DNA of 64,000 bases, taken from positions 868,001 to 932,000 of the forward strand of contig JAKULF010000013.1 in assembly GCA_022661535.1 (NCBI GenBank), in the 5' to 3' direction. The notes under the pieces were generated by a model. It searched no databases, was not told where the DNA came from, and was given only the letters and a program-made list of their open reading frames with translations. The DNA comes from Eutypa lata (taxonomy: Eukaryota; Ascomycota; Sordariomycetes; Xylariales; Diatrypaceae). Positions 46,062-56,380 of this stretch are shown here, in pieces. Position 1 is the first letter of the stretch. Each line of letters opens with the position of its first letter. Position numbers and translations under genes: made by a program.

Positions 46062-47325
46062 ATGGCATCTTCTTCAATCGACGCAGGTGAACTTTTTGCT
46101 GTTAAGGGCCTCGTTGCCGTTGTGACAGGGGGGGGAACTGGTAGGCAAATTCACATTGACCCCTTCGTTCTTTAAGAAGTGTGGATATCCATTGCTAATC
46201 TTCCGAGCGCAGGAATCGGTCTTATGATCGCTCAGGCTCTAGAAGCCAACGGCGCGATTGTCTATATCATCGGACGACGCAAGGAAGTCTTAGAGAAGGC
46301 GGCCACAACTGCTGTATGTACAATCCGTAGCCCTGTACAATTATTGGTTACTTCAAACGGAGCGCTTTTGTGTGTATACGGTATTTCTGACATGCACAGA
46401 AACATGGCAATATCCATGAGATCCAAGGAGACGTGACGAGCAAAGCCGATCTCGCGCGAGCAGCCGACAAGATCAAGGCCAAACACGGCTACGTGAACGT
46501 AGTCGTGGCAAACTCGGGCGTGACGGGGCCTTCCATGGCAGGAATATCCCCTGATGTTAGCTTAACCGCATTCCGAGACCACCTGTGGAACTGGGATCCT
46601 GCCGAGTTCAACAAGAGCTACGAGGTGAACGCCACAGCCGTCTTCTACACCCTCGTCGCATTCCTCGAGTTATTGGACGAGGGCAACAAGCGCAGAAAGG
46701 TGGGCCAGACGAGCCAGTTCATTGCCCTGAGCAGTATAGGAGCATATAATCGTATGCCATTCTCTGGTTATGCGTACGGTAGCTCGAAGGCTGCCGTCGT
46801 GCACATGATGAAGCAGCTTGCTACGGCCTTGGTGCCGTATGATATCCGCACAAACGTCATCGCACCTGGTTGTAAGTCCGCCCTGCCCCTTTTTCTGCAC
46901 AGTCCATACAGGTCCTCTTTGTTTTGTTCTTCGATATTGTTGTTGGTCATTGACGGTGAAAGCGAATAGTGTATCCGAGTGACATGACACCTCACCTCTT
47001 GGAGAAGGGTGACAAGGACGGATGGCCGAGGCAGTTCATTCCGGCGCAGAGAGCAGGAGATATTCAAGACAGTAAGCAGCCTTTTTGACTTTATCTAAAC
47101 CCTTGAGGTCAGAGGAAGTAAACTTTCTGGGTGATTTCTTATAGCCTCTTGAACATATCATGTCACCCTAGGACTCTTAGCTATCTGGGATGAACAACTG
47201 CTGACTTTAGGATTTTAGTGGCGGGCGTGGTGCTATTTTTGACGAGCAGGGCCGGAGCCTATGTCAATGGGAGCGTACTTCTAACGGACGGGGGAAGACT
47301 AAGCATTATTCCATCAACATACTAG
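46062..47325 (+). CDS. Short-chain dehydrogenase/reductase, 5 exons
   Basis: Exons 46062-46140, 46213-46313, 46400-46871, 46970-47071 and 47219-47325 give 286 aa from MASSSIDAGELFAVKG. It is a classical SDR: the cofactor motif TGGGTGIG is at residues 22-29 (restored across intron 1), NSG follows strand 4 (VVVANSGVTGP), the catalytic Ser is in IALSSIGAY, and YGSSK supplies Tyr186 and Lys190. Exon 4 to 5 restores DMAGVVLFLTSRAGAYVNG, the conserved C-terminal stretch, then LTDGG. The residue after strand 2 (GRR) suggests NADP(H) preference. It is near the type often found next to sugar- and secondary-metabolism genes, but its neighbours here give no hint of pathway. The substrate is unknown. Confidence 0.9.
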
Positions 47326-47929
47326 ACACTGTGTTTGGTATTGTTTGGTATTACTTGTTAATAATCAGTTCCAGCAAAGGCAAATAGCATGACGGTTTTA
47401 GTGCATAATGAATGATTTGAAAAGAATTCATTATTTAACTAATAAAACAATAAGCTATCTAACTTTCTATTTCCCGATGGCTGACTATATCACGATCTGG
47501 CCGCGTATGGGGCAGTCACGTGTATTTATTGGTTATCAACATTGTAGGTACTTGGTTAGGCATATTTTACATCGGCCAAACTTAAGGCACCTTAGTTAGC
47601 TCTTAGAAATAACACAACTTTTGGCCCCCAATTCCTGTTGGTTATTGCATTCCTACATTAACATCCACCTTCGATCTCCATTCCTCGTCTTGTCAAAACT
47701 ATCCATTCTCACTCCATTCTTTATCCGATGAATGTCGAAGTGGTGCCAATCGCAACAATTTTCTAATAAGTGTTCAAGTGCTCAAGTTACCCTAAAAGGT
47801 ATGTGGTTTTTATTATCGAGGATATGATTGGATCAATCTGCATATTGGTATAAGCTTGGACCATCATTTGGAGGTTGAAGTTTATGCGACTGACGCCACT
47901 TCGCTGTTGTGTCGGATAGGCGCTTTCGC
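47326..47929. other. Intergenic
   Basis: Between the SDR gene and the phosphotransferase-like gene. The first part is AT-rich; 47640-47780 is C/T-rich and may be leader sequence. A short upstream exon of the next gene cannot be ruled out, but I could not support one. Confidence 0.45.
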
Positions 47930-48715
47930 ATGATGCCGGACTCGGATTCGGATGACAGCTTCCGACCAGCACGGCTTAGCAAACAAGGAGGGTGTGTGGT
48001 CGATTTGATCGGACCCGGAGTGGTCCGCAAACGAGGCCGGCGGGTAACCCGTAATGAGGAAGCGGCTCTGCAACTTGTTAGGAAACATACCAACGTCCAT
48101 GTCCCAGAGGTCTACATTGCCCACTGGTTCCTCGAGAAGGGAGAAGAAATCGGTTCTATACTCATGGAACAGATTGAGGGCCACACCTTGAAGAGCATTT
48201 GGGATTCATTCGATTCAATAAACAAAGAGCGGATTTGTTTAGATATATGGGCTATTATCAAACAGCTTCGACAAATTCCTAAGCCCCTTGAATTTCAACA
48301 CATTTACCAATGCGGTGCCGACGGTTCCACAAGCCGTGACGTGCTCCTCAAGGATCTAGAGACCCCTCCAAAATCTATTGCAGACGACACGGCATTACGA
48401 GCTCGGATTAACGAGCGTTACCTACACTATAATGGAGTGTCATATCGAGAACACCTTCCCGATTTCCTGCCACACTCGGATACAGCTGTGTTTACACATG
48501 GCGATATAGCCCCAAGGAATATCATGGTTACCGACTCTGGGTCGATAACTGGACTTATTGATTGGGAAAATGCTGGTTGGTATCCAGACTATTGGGAATA
48601 TGCAAACATCCAAAAGCCTTCCGCTGACGAAGACTGGATGGCCTGGATGGATCAAACAAAACCTACCAATTGGGATATCACTGGTATTATGAAAGCAAGA
48701 CGCGTTCTGTTCTAA
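47930..48715 (+). CDS. Aminoglycoside-phosphotransferase-like (APH/choline-kinase fold) protein
   Basis: A single exon of 261 aa if the first ATG at 47930 is used (a second is at 47933). The kinase-like fold is clear: VVRKRGRRVTRNEEAAL at the N-lobe, LMEQIEGHTL in the hinge, HGDIAPRN as the catalytic Brenner-type loop (residues 190-197, Asp192 catalytic, Asn197 metal-binding), and LIDWENAGWYPDYWEY with the metal-binding Asp212 region. Fungi carry many such genes; most have no known substrate and are not resistance genes. An N-terminal acidic stretch (DSDSDDSF) precedes the fold. The start may be wrong: the ORF is open upstream to 47909 without an ATG, so a missed first exon is possible. Confidence 0.83.
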   Translation: MMPDSDSDDSFRPARLSKQGGCVVDLIGPGVVRKRGRRVTRNEEAALQLVRKHTNVHVPEVYIAHWFLEKGEEIGSILMEQIEGHTLKSIWDSFDSINKERICLDIWAIIKQLRQIPKPLEFQHIYQCGADGSTSRDVLLKDLETPPKSIADDTALRARINERYLHYNGVSYREHLPDFLPHSDTAVFTHGDIAPRNIMVTDSGSITGLIDWENAGWYPDYWEYANIQKPSADEDWMAWMDQTKPTNWDITGIMKARRVLF

Positions 48716-49164
48716 TATACGATGTAAATTTCTTTCCTCCTAATGTTATATTACCAAACATTCAGCTTTATACGAAATTCCTAAATGCACAACTAGAAGT
48801 AAACTGGAACCTAAACTAAGTAATCGAAAACGAAAGGAGATATCGAAAGATAAAGGAGAATAAATCATGCAAAGCAAAAGAAAGCATAATAGCTTTACTT
48901 AAATTAACAACTTAAAAAAAAGCAGCACACCATCCCTAACAAAACATAATGAAAGTAGGGATAGGGGAAAAATACAGGAAATCATTGAACAAAATCAATG
49001 ATGATAAATAACTCAAGGTGCGCCCCAGAGACACCTATCGTCAACCTGTCAGAAATATTGACTGTAGATAGATAGGAAGCCATAGCAGGGGGGTTCACAC
49101 AACCGACACATGTGATAGTCAAGCCAGTTCATGTGAACTAACGAGACCAGTGACTTTAACCTAA
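48716..49164. other. Intergenic, convergent 3' regions
   Basis: AT-rich 3' flank shared by two convergent genes. It includes an A-rich stretch (48860-48990). No gene or RNA signal was seen. Confidence 0.6.
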
Positions 49165-49887
49165 TTACCCAAGATTACGACGACCATCCTGTTGATAGTC
49201 CAACAGGGATTCGACCTCGTTGACTTTCTCTGGGGGTACAATGTTTGAAGATTGCAAAGCTCGGAGCACACGCAGGGTCCAATCCTGACAGTTCTCTCTT
49301 ACTGCCGCCTGGTTTACAGCAGAAGGTGGTGCCTCGCTGTTCGCATAGTACTCCACCCAAGCTTCCCCAGAGGCGTCCAGCATAGTTAGTTGATAACAAT
49401 CCTGAAAGCTAGTACTATTGAAAATATCGATATTGGTAGCATGGGTATAGTGCATAGCAGCGGCATCACCCTTCACCTGATACACAGTGCACCTTCCACC
49501 ATCCTCTGGGTTGACCGACAGTAACCAGTGAAATGGTTGTGGGTACGGCTGCTTCTGGCGAACAAGGTAGAGATAGTTGCGAATTTCGTGTGCGGCCGGC
49601 TCGGGTACGGCCGCTTCTACCCGACTCCATTCTCCTCTTGTCCCATCTGCAGCGATCCTCCTAGTCCATTCAATGTCGTTGATATCGGTATAGTACTCCC
49701 TTCTACCAATTCGACGGACTTGGATCTCTGGCTCAGGGGGGCCTTGGGATTCCGACTCGGAGGGAGCCGGCACCCACTTCCCCCCTGAGCCTGTCTCTCG
49801 GGCCCAAACGGCATTGGTATCCAAATTTTTCATAAAATCCCACCCATTGCTTTGGGTGATCTCGCTCCAATCGATCTGATCAGACAT
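49165..49887 (-). CDS. Uncharacterised 240-aa protein
   Basis: An uninterrupted frame of 240 aa starting MSDQIDWSEITQSNGWDF. The N-terminal half is acidic, Pro/Ser/Glu-rich and probably unstructured. From about residue 100 the sequence looks folded: NYLYLVRQ, FHWLLSVNPEDGGRCTVYQV, then CYQLTMLDASGEAWVEYY and ENCQDWTLRVLRALQSSNIVPP. This pattern of FHW..., VYQVKG... and ENCQDWT... is one I associate with fungal proteins of unknown function, but I do not recognise a named family with certainty. There is no signal peptide or membrane span. Even codon use and the absence of stops over 723 bases support a real gene. An intron in the 5' region beyond 49888 is possible but not needed. Confidence 0.65.
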   Translation of the reverse strand: MSDQIDWSEITQSNGWDFMKNLDTNAVWARETGSGGKWVPAPSESESQGPPEPEIQVRRIGRREYYTDINDIEWTRRIAADGTRGEWSRVEAAVPEPAAHEIRNYLYLVRQKQPYPQPFHWLLSVNPEDGGRCTVYQVKGDAAAMHYTHATNIDIFNSTSFQDCYQLTMLDASGEAWVEYYANSEAPPSAVNQAAVRENCQDWTLRVLRALQSSNIVPPEKVNEVESLLDYQQDGRRNLG

Positions 49888-52313
49888 CTAAGAGGCAAAT
49901 ATATTAGTCACTGAAAACTACTGAAGGGAAGAAGTCGATGAGGTATAATACACTTACAGTGGCTATTTGGAGGACGTTGGAGCAGTTGTAGTTTAACAGT
50001 TAATAGAAGAATAGTCGGTCAGCACGGCTAGTATGCAAGACAAGGGATATAATAAAGTTATTCAGTATAATTTGAAAATAACACAACTAGTTATACACAC
50101 TGAAGTATCAATTTTCAAGGAATATTGGTGGTTCAGGCGTCTTGATGTAATGAGCAAGAGGGGATTGGATATAGGTAGTCTTAGAGTCCGACTTACCAAA
50201 AATTGACCCCTTTATATATTGTTGAACGTAAATATGTTCTGGCCACCCATCAAGTCAGCCCTCACTCACGAGTGTGCTGGCATCGGGCTCTCCTTCTAGA
50301 CCATGTTCTTAATTTGGACCCGTAAGCGCTACGGTAGGCCTCTTTGTAGGCTGATAGAGCATGGAGTGATCGTCTATGCAACAGCCCAATCATAAGAACA
50401 GCACATAAAGGTCTTTAACGCTGCTATTCGAGTAAGGTCCATAATGTAGGGCCGAGATCTCCCAGTGACCCAGATCGGGTCAAAATAAGTGGTTCATCCA
50501 CTGTCCTGAGGCTAAGAATTGGCGACATGATATAGACAACCACTACGATATGCCGTTGGCAATAAGTCTCGATTAAGTCAATGCAATGGGATGCCGGAAG
50601 CTAGATCCCAACCTAGGAGGTGAGGAAGTGGTCGAGTTCTGTTGGTGTTGGTGATACCAAGTGTGGCTATGGGGGTTTAGAGCCTCGTCTTAACTTTCTC
50701 CTATTGGTTGGGCATAACGCGCGTGTATTTGACTAATCTCGAATAAGAACAAAATAACCTGCTAAAATGCTGAACCACACTAGCGCTGCATTTGCAGTTG
50801 GCACTTGTTAACGAGCTTAGATTTCCCAAGGCTGAATTTTGGTTTCGCGTGTCCTGGGAAGATCTTCTTCAAGCGGGTCACATTACGCTCACCAGCAACT
50901 ACTAGGTCATCACAGATAGAATATGACCAACAATATGCAGCTTTAAAGATGGCATGCTTCACGAAAGCGGTTGGTTCTAATCCTGAGAATAGAAGAACTT
51001 TCCCCAGGTCATGATGAACTAATATTTGGTGCTCAACAGCTTTTGGGTACCAATGATCATGACTAATATCACGGGTCTTGAGACGTAGCATACTCTATGA
51101 ATGCGGCTAATTCCAATTCTACGAATACCTAGAGTGACCTTTCTAAGTGAAATGATCCCTTTCTGGGTACTCAGCGCATGGAGACTTTAACTTAGTAGCT
51201 AGTTTAATACCTCTTCCCATACAGACGATTTGCTCAAAGCTAACTAGGTGATGAATGGATAGATTTCGAACAAGTCCTTGAACCCGCCTTTTAGTATATG
51301 TAAGAGTGAATCTCGTACTGTTCTCGTATTCCATTCTTCTGCCATCGTAGACAAGTTATAAGTCTTTTGTCCTTGAATCATCGCCTTTACTTTTCGTTCT
51401 TCTTTTTACCAGTAAAATATTTCCCTAACTACCATTAGAGAAATTCCATTCCGACAACCAGCATGAATTGAGGCACTGAAAGAATATAGGACAACGACTC
51501 CAAAGGCTCTTAAATAGGTGACCATCTCTAATCACACGGTATAACTAAATAGATCTAAGCTCGTCTAGATGTTGCAATATTAAAAAAAAGGATTGAGGAC
51601 CTTAACACTCAGTGCCAATTACTATATTTCATGGCACGTATCACGCGCCGTGGTGTTGTAGTAAGCTGAATTCTTAGACTTCGTAGTCTTCCCACAACTA
51701 AGTAGCACAAGCGTAGAGAAGCTTGTCGAAGGTGTTTCCGGTATTGATTCAAGCCTAGATATCACATCCATGAGATCGTTGCTTGATTTAGCAGTGGTAA
51801 TCTAGTCCAGGTTAAGATTTTAACAGAAGTACTTATAGCATCAGCTAGCACCTATCAACTACTACACTCTACATATGTCCTCTAGCTGACCTTCTCACTA
51901 TAGAACGAAGCAATAACTACGATAGCACCGCTTTAGTGTAGCTAAAAATATTCTGGCTGGGTGGCAGCAGAGCGACGGGAGTTACCCGTCGATATGGCTA
52001 TTGCTACTGTCAGTGGTTGGAGCTTGATGGGGGTAGTTCTGTGGAAACTAGAACATCCCACCTAATTTTTAATATCACCTACTTTAGTGGTGTTGCAACC
52101 CCGGTCCTAAAACTTCTGTATTGGTCAGCTCGCCGGTCTGACTCACTACATCCCATACTAGTGCTTGTTTAATAAGCATATTATATATGCCGTGAATCTT
52201 GGCATTATGAGATGGCATCATCAAGATTATTTTCGTGTTATAAAAGAGACGCGATATTGCCAACGAAAGGGTATCGAATTCCGGCTCCCTCAAGCGCGTC
52301 AACCGACTTACAA
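49888..52313. other. Gene-poor intergenic stretch, 2.4 kb
   Basis: Two minus-strand frames lie close together (50780-51091, 103 codons, containing FVKHAIFKAAYCWSYSICDD; and 51143-51334, 63 codons, containing GLVRNLSIHHLVSFEQIV). They might be parts of one decayed gene, but I find no splice join or known motif. The remainder is AT-rich with stops in all frames. No RNA gene was seen. Confidence 0.4.
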
Positions 52314-53336
52314 ATGGCACCGAGTTTCATAATCTACGGCGCCAACGGCTACACCGGCCGCCTAGCGGCCGACCAGGCAAAGTCCAAGGGGCTGAACTTC
52401 GAAATCGCTGGCCGAAGCAAAGACAAAATAGCGAAGCTCGCCTTGGCGCTCGACGTGCCCTACCGCATCTTCGACACCACGGACGCAGAGTCCGCGATCG
52501 ACGCGGCGTTGGCAGATAGCCAGGTGCTTCTCAACTGCGCGGGACCGTTCGCGCGCACGGCTAAGCCACTAATGCAAGCGTGCATCCGGAACCACGCACA
52601 CTATCTTGACGTCTCAGCGGAGCTAGGTACCTACGGCCTAGCGGGGACGCTCGATGCCGAGGCAAAGGAAGCTGGCATCATGCTCCTGCCCGGCTGTGGG
52701 GGCAGTGTCGCCGTGCTTGGGTGTCTAGCGGGCTACGCTGCCTCCCGAGTCGCTGAGCCCGTGGGCATCGATGTTGCCTTGCACGTGGCGGGATCTATGT
52801 CGCGGGGCTCTGCGACTAGCGCGGCGGAGAGCGTTAAGACGGCGACGGGATCTCTCCAACGGGTTGATGGACGCCTTGTTGAGGTTGATCAAGGGGCCGG
52901 TGGTGGCGGTGGAGGAACAAGTACCTTTGATTTTGGCGATGGTAGAGGGTCTGTGGACTGCTTCGCAGTCACGTTACCGGACCTCATCACGATTTCGAAG
53001 GCGACAGGCGTTGCCAATGTCAGAACGTTCGTGAACGTTTCGGGCAACGCGTTCCCGAGCGGAGATATCTCATCTTTACCAGATGGCCCGTCCGTGCAGG
53101 AACGGGAGGCCAACCCTTACCACGCATCTGTTCGCGTGACTGGGAGGGATGGTACTGTAGTTCGGGCGGTGCTTCATACCGTGAATGGATACACGTTCAC
53201 CCCCGTTGCCTCGGTGGAAGCTGCGAGAAGGGCATTATCTGGGGAATCTCACAGTGGTTTTTCCACACCGGCTGCGGTATTTGGAAACACGTTTATAGAA
53301 GATGCTGTGGATGGTACTAAGATTGTTAATTTGTAG
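52314..53336 (+). CDS. Saccharopine-dehydrogenase-like / trans-acting enoyl reductase-like protein
   Basis: A single exon of 340 aa from MAPSFIIYGANGYTG; the in-frame ATG 102 bases upstream (52212) would add 34 residues unlike the family start, so the later ATG is chosen. The Rossmann motif GANGYTGRLAA (residues about 9-19) is followed by EIAGRSKDKI, LNCAGPFARTAKPLMQACI and HYLDVSAELG. These are marks of the saccharopine-dehydrogenase-like NAD(P)-binding family, which includes mycobacterial enoyl reductases and eukaryotic SCCPDH proteins but rarely true lysine-pathway enzymes. A Gly run (GAGGGGGG, near residue 200) forms a flexible loop in the middle. Length is typical for the shorter fungal/bacterial subtype. 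The substrate is unknown. The gene is GC-rich against AT-rich upstream DNA. Confidence 0.85.
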   Translation: MAPSFIIYGANGYTGRLAADQAKSKGLNFEIAGRSKDKIAKLALALDVPYRIFDTTDAESAIDAALADSQVLLNCAGPFARTAKPLMQACIRNHAHYLDVSAELGTYGLAGTLDAEAKEAGIMLLPGCGGSVAVLGCLAGYAASRVAEPVGIDVALHVAGSMSRGSATSAAESVKTATGSLQRVDGRLVEVDQGAGGGGGGTSTFDFGDGRGSVDCFAVTLPDLITISKATGVANVRTFVNVSGNAFPSGDISSLPDGPSVQEREANPYHASVRVTGRDGTVVRAVLHTVNGYTFTPVASVEAARRALSGESHSGFSTPAAVFGNTFIEDAVDGTKIVNL

Positions 53337-53641
53337 ATAAGTTAACATATACATGTATACATATGTCTCTCTCTACTCCAAGAAATAGCTCCCAAAACGA
53401 ACATTTTATCCAAAGAGGATGACACCTGACAACAACTGACAGTACTGTGACTGGCACCGATGAATGGCTTTAACTTTCGTTTCACAGGAAAAAGGAATTA
53501 TGGGGCGTAGGTGGCAGACTCACGTATGTACAAATGACTGTACCGGTAAAAATGCGAGTATTCTAAGAGTAAGTGTTGATTGCCCGGCCGATTTCGTAGG
53601 TACCTTTCTCATGTGACTCACCTTAAACACCACCTAAATAG
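53337..53641. promoter_or_regulatory. Promoter and leader region of glycyl-tRNA synthetase
   Basis: The 305 bases between two genes on the same strand. It contains a minimal start-stop, ATGTGA, at 53611-53616, 25 bases before the first in-frame ATG of the synthetase. If transcribed, this would act as an upstream open reading frame of one codon. No other signal was firmly identified. Confidence 0.4.
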
Positions 53642-56380
53642 ATGCGAATTGATCGAGCTTCCCTTCGCCTTTCTCCGCTCTTGGGCAAACGACTGCACCT
53701 ACTAGCACGCGGCGTTTCGATCAATTGTCCAATTCCACTCGCATCTTGTCCACGTCGAACTTTGAGTACTCGTTCGCCGCTACTGAGGGCGATTTCCCAG
53801 TCTCAGAGCAAGAACAATCCGAAAATGACGACAACCGCAACTACCCTCAAGGGGCAGCCCCTTGATAAGGCTTTCCTCGATTCCGTGTTGCGTAGACGCA
53901 TGTTCTTTACCCCTAGTTTCGAGGTATGATATCAGATTTTATTTTTCCCTTTTTTCTCTCTAATCTGTCACCCTCCTATCACAGACGCGATCGTCATCCT
54001 AACCTTTTTTACCCCACCACCCCACCTTCGCGACGATAAAACTGAACAAAGTTGGTGAACAGATCTATGGTGGTGTGTCCGGCTTGTACGATTATGGCCC
54101 TCCTGGTACTGCGCTTCAGTCAAATATCCTCGATGTTTGGAGAAAACATTTCGTCCGTGAGTTTAAAACGTCCCGTCCGCAATTACTTTCTTCGTACCGA
54201 GGCCACACGGTTGCTCGATGCTGACCCCGCTGCTTTGTAGTTGAGGAGGACATGCTCGAGGTCGATTGCAGCGTCTTGACCCCGCATATCGTCTTCAAGA
54301 CCAGTGGCCACGTCGATCGATTCGCCGACTGGATGTGCAAGGATCCCAAGTTCGGCGACATCCTACGCGCCGATCACTTCGTCGAGGAGATTCTCGAGGC
54401 CCGACTCAAGGGTGATAAGGAGGCACGTGGCCAGAAGGTCGAGGAGAAGAAGGAGGATGACAAGAAAAAGAAGAAGAAGATCAAGGGTGCACAGGAAGCC
54501 ATAAAGCTTGACGACGCCGTAGTCAAGGAATACGAGGAGGTCCTAGCCCGGATCGACAACTACGACGGTGCAGAGCTCGGCGAGCTGATCAAGAAGTACG
54601 ATCTGCGAAATCCCAAGAGCGACATGCAGCCCAGCGAGCCTGTGGCCTTCAACCTCATGTTCCAGACCTCAATTGGCCCGAGTTCCAACTTGGCTGGTTA
54701 TCTGAGACCTGAGACCGCACAGGGCCAGTTCCTGAACTTCGGTGAGTGATTGCTCCCTGGAACAGGCTGACCCGAACTTTTACTAATATTCACCTCTGGC
54801 TAGCCAAACTTCTCGAGTTTAACCAAAACAACATGCCCTTCGCTTCGGCCAGTGTCGGCAAGAGCTACCGTAACGAGATCTCGCCTCGGGCTGGTCTCTT
54901 ACGTGTTCGCGAGTTCTTGATGGCCGAAATCGAGCATTGTTAGTCTAAATTCCTTCTGCTTTTCCTAATAATTTCATCCGGAGCTGCTATACCATTATAT
55001 TGGTTCTAGGAACTAACGATCCTTAGTCGTGGACCCGGAGAGTGGCAAGAAGCATGACCGGTTCTCTGAGGTTGAGAATATCGAGCTTGATCTACTTGAC
55101 CGTGATACCCAACTATCTGGCCAAACGACTATCAACAAGATGACGATTGGCAAGGCTGTAAAGGATGGCGTTGTCGATAACGAAACTCTTGGTTACTTCC
55201 TGGCACGTATCTATCTGTTCCTTAAGAAGATCGGAATTGATACGCGCAAGATTCGATTCCGGCAACACATGGTAAGTACATCTTTTATATTATCTTATAC
55301 GACACGATTTTCCATAGCTGGCTTAAATTATTACGAACCAAAGCTAACACAATATTCACAGGCTAATGAGATGGTGAGCTACTCTTCGGTATTATCACTC
55401 CTCGCTCCTACTGACATCCTCTAGGCTCACTACGCATGCGACTGCTGGGACGCAGAACTTCACACATCATCTGGTTGGATTGAATGTGTCGGCTGTGCTG
55501 ATAGATCTGCATACGATTTGACAGTTCACAGCAAACAGACCGACAAACCACTTCTCGTACGTCAACGGCTAGACGAACCACGCACCGTCCAGGAATGGGA
55601 GGTCACTCTCGACAAAAAGAAGTTTGGTCCGCTCTTCAAAAAAGACAGCAAGTCTGTTGAGGCCGTTATCCTAGCATCTACACAGGAATGCCGCGAGAAG
55701 TGGGCAAAAGAACTACAAGATGCTGGCAAAGCCGTTGTCGAGGTCCCTGAACTTGGAAAGGTCGATGTCAGCAAAGATCTCCTCACGGTCGAGTACCGTA
55801 GTAGAACAGAGCATGTCCGGGAGTACACTCCGAATGTCATTGAGCCTTCGTTCGGTATCGGACGCATTCTCTACTCTCTCTGTGAGCACGCCTACTGGGC
55901 GCGCGAGGGAGGCGATGAGGCTCGTAGTGTAAGTTCCTTGGCATATAAACGATAACTACATCCGTCCCTCAAACTAATTATATGTCTCAGGTACTGTCAT
56001 TCCCTCCGGCTATAGCACCGACGAAGGTCATCATCATGCCCTTGTCATCGAACAAAGACTTCACGCCTCACGTTGCACGCCTATCGCAGAAGCTGCGTGC
56101 CGCCCAAATCTCTACCCGAGTCGATGACTCATCGGCTACTATTGGCAAGCGGTACAGCCGGAACGACGAGCTCGGCACGTTGCTGGGCATCACGGTCGAC
56201 TTCCAGACCGTCAAGGACGGCACTATCACACTGCGAGATCGCGATTCCACCAGACAGGTCCGAGCCGATACAGAGACGATTCTGACGGCAATCAAGGAGA
56301 TCGTCGGCGGCAGCAAGACGTGGGAGGACATCGAGAAGGAGCTTCCCGTGTTCGAGGGTCAGGAGGTCGAAAATTCATAA
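53642..56380 (+). CDS. grs1: Glycyl-tRNA synthetase, dual mitochondrial/cytosolic, 8 exons
   Basis: Exons 53642-53923, 54063-54156, 54241-54741, 54804-54938, 55027-55271, 55362-55373 (a 12-nt microexon), 55425-55928 and 55991-56380 give 720 aa. It is a class II alpha2-type enzyme that joins glycine to tRNA-Gly: [29 protein letters not shown] at the start of the core, [36 protein letters not shown] (motif 2), then [17 protein letters not shown] and [11 protein letters not shown] (motif 3), and the C-terminal anticodon-binding domain from VIIMPLS. The lysine-rich insert [14 protein letters not shown] is typical of fungal copies. Residues 1-61 ([13 protein letters not shown], Arg-rich, no early acid) form a likely mitochondrial leader; the second Met at residue 62 (53825) begins a cytosolic-type start [15 protein letters not shown]. 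Yeast GRS1 likewise makes both forms from one gene. Confidence 0.93.
53825..53827 (+). other. Internal start codon for the cytosolic form of glycyl-tRNA synthetase
   Basis: This ATG is in frame with the first ATG at 53642. Its context has A at -3 (GAAAATGA), which is good for starting, while the first ATG has T at -3 (TAGATGC), which is weak. The ribosome could scan past the first and start here, giving a 659-aa protein without the leader. Confidence 0.6.

Noticed and set aside
47909..47929. GTG start for the APH-like gene
   Set aside because: Non-ATG start with no support; the first ATG at 47930 leaves the whole kinase-like fold intact.
52212..52313. Earlier ATG of the saccharopine-dehydrogenase-like gene, adding 34 residues
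   Set aside because: The extension does not look like a family start or a clear organelle leader, and the Rossmann motif follows the later ATG directly.
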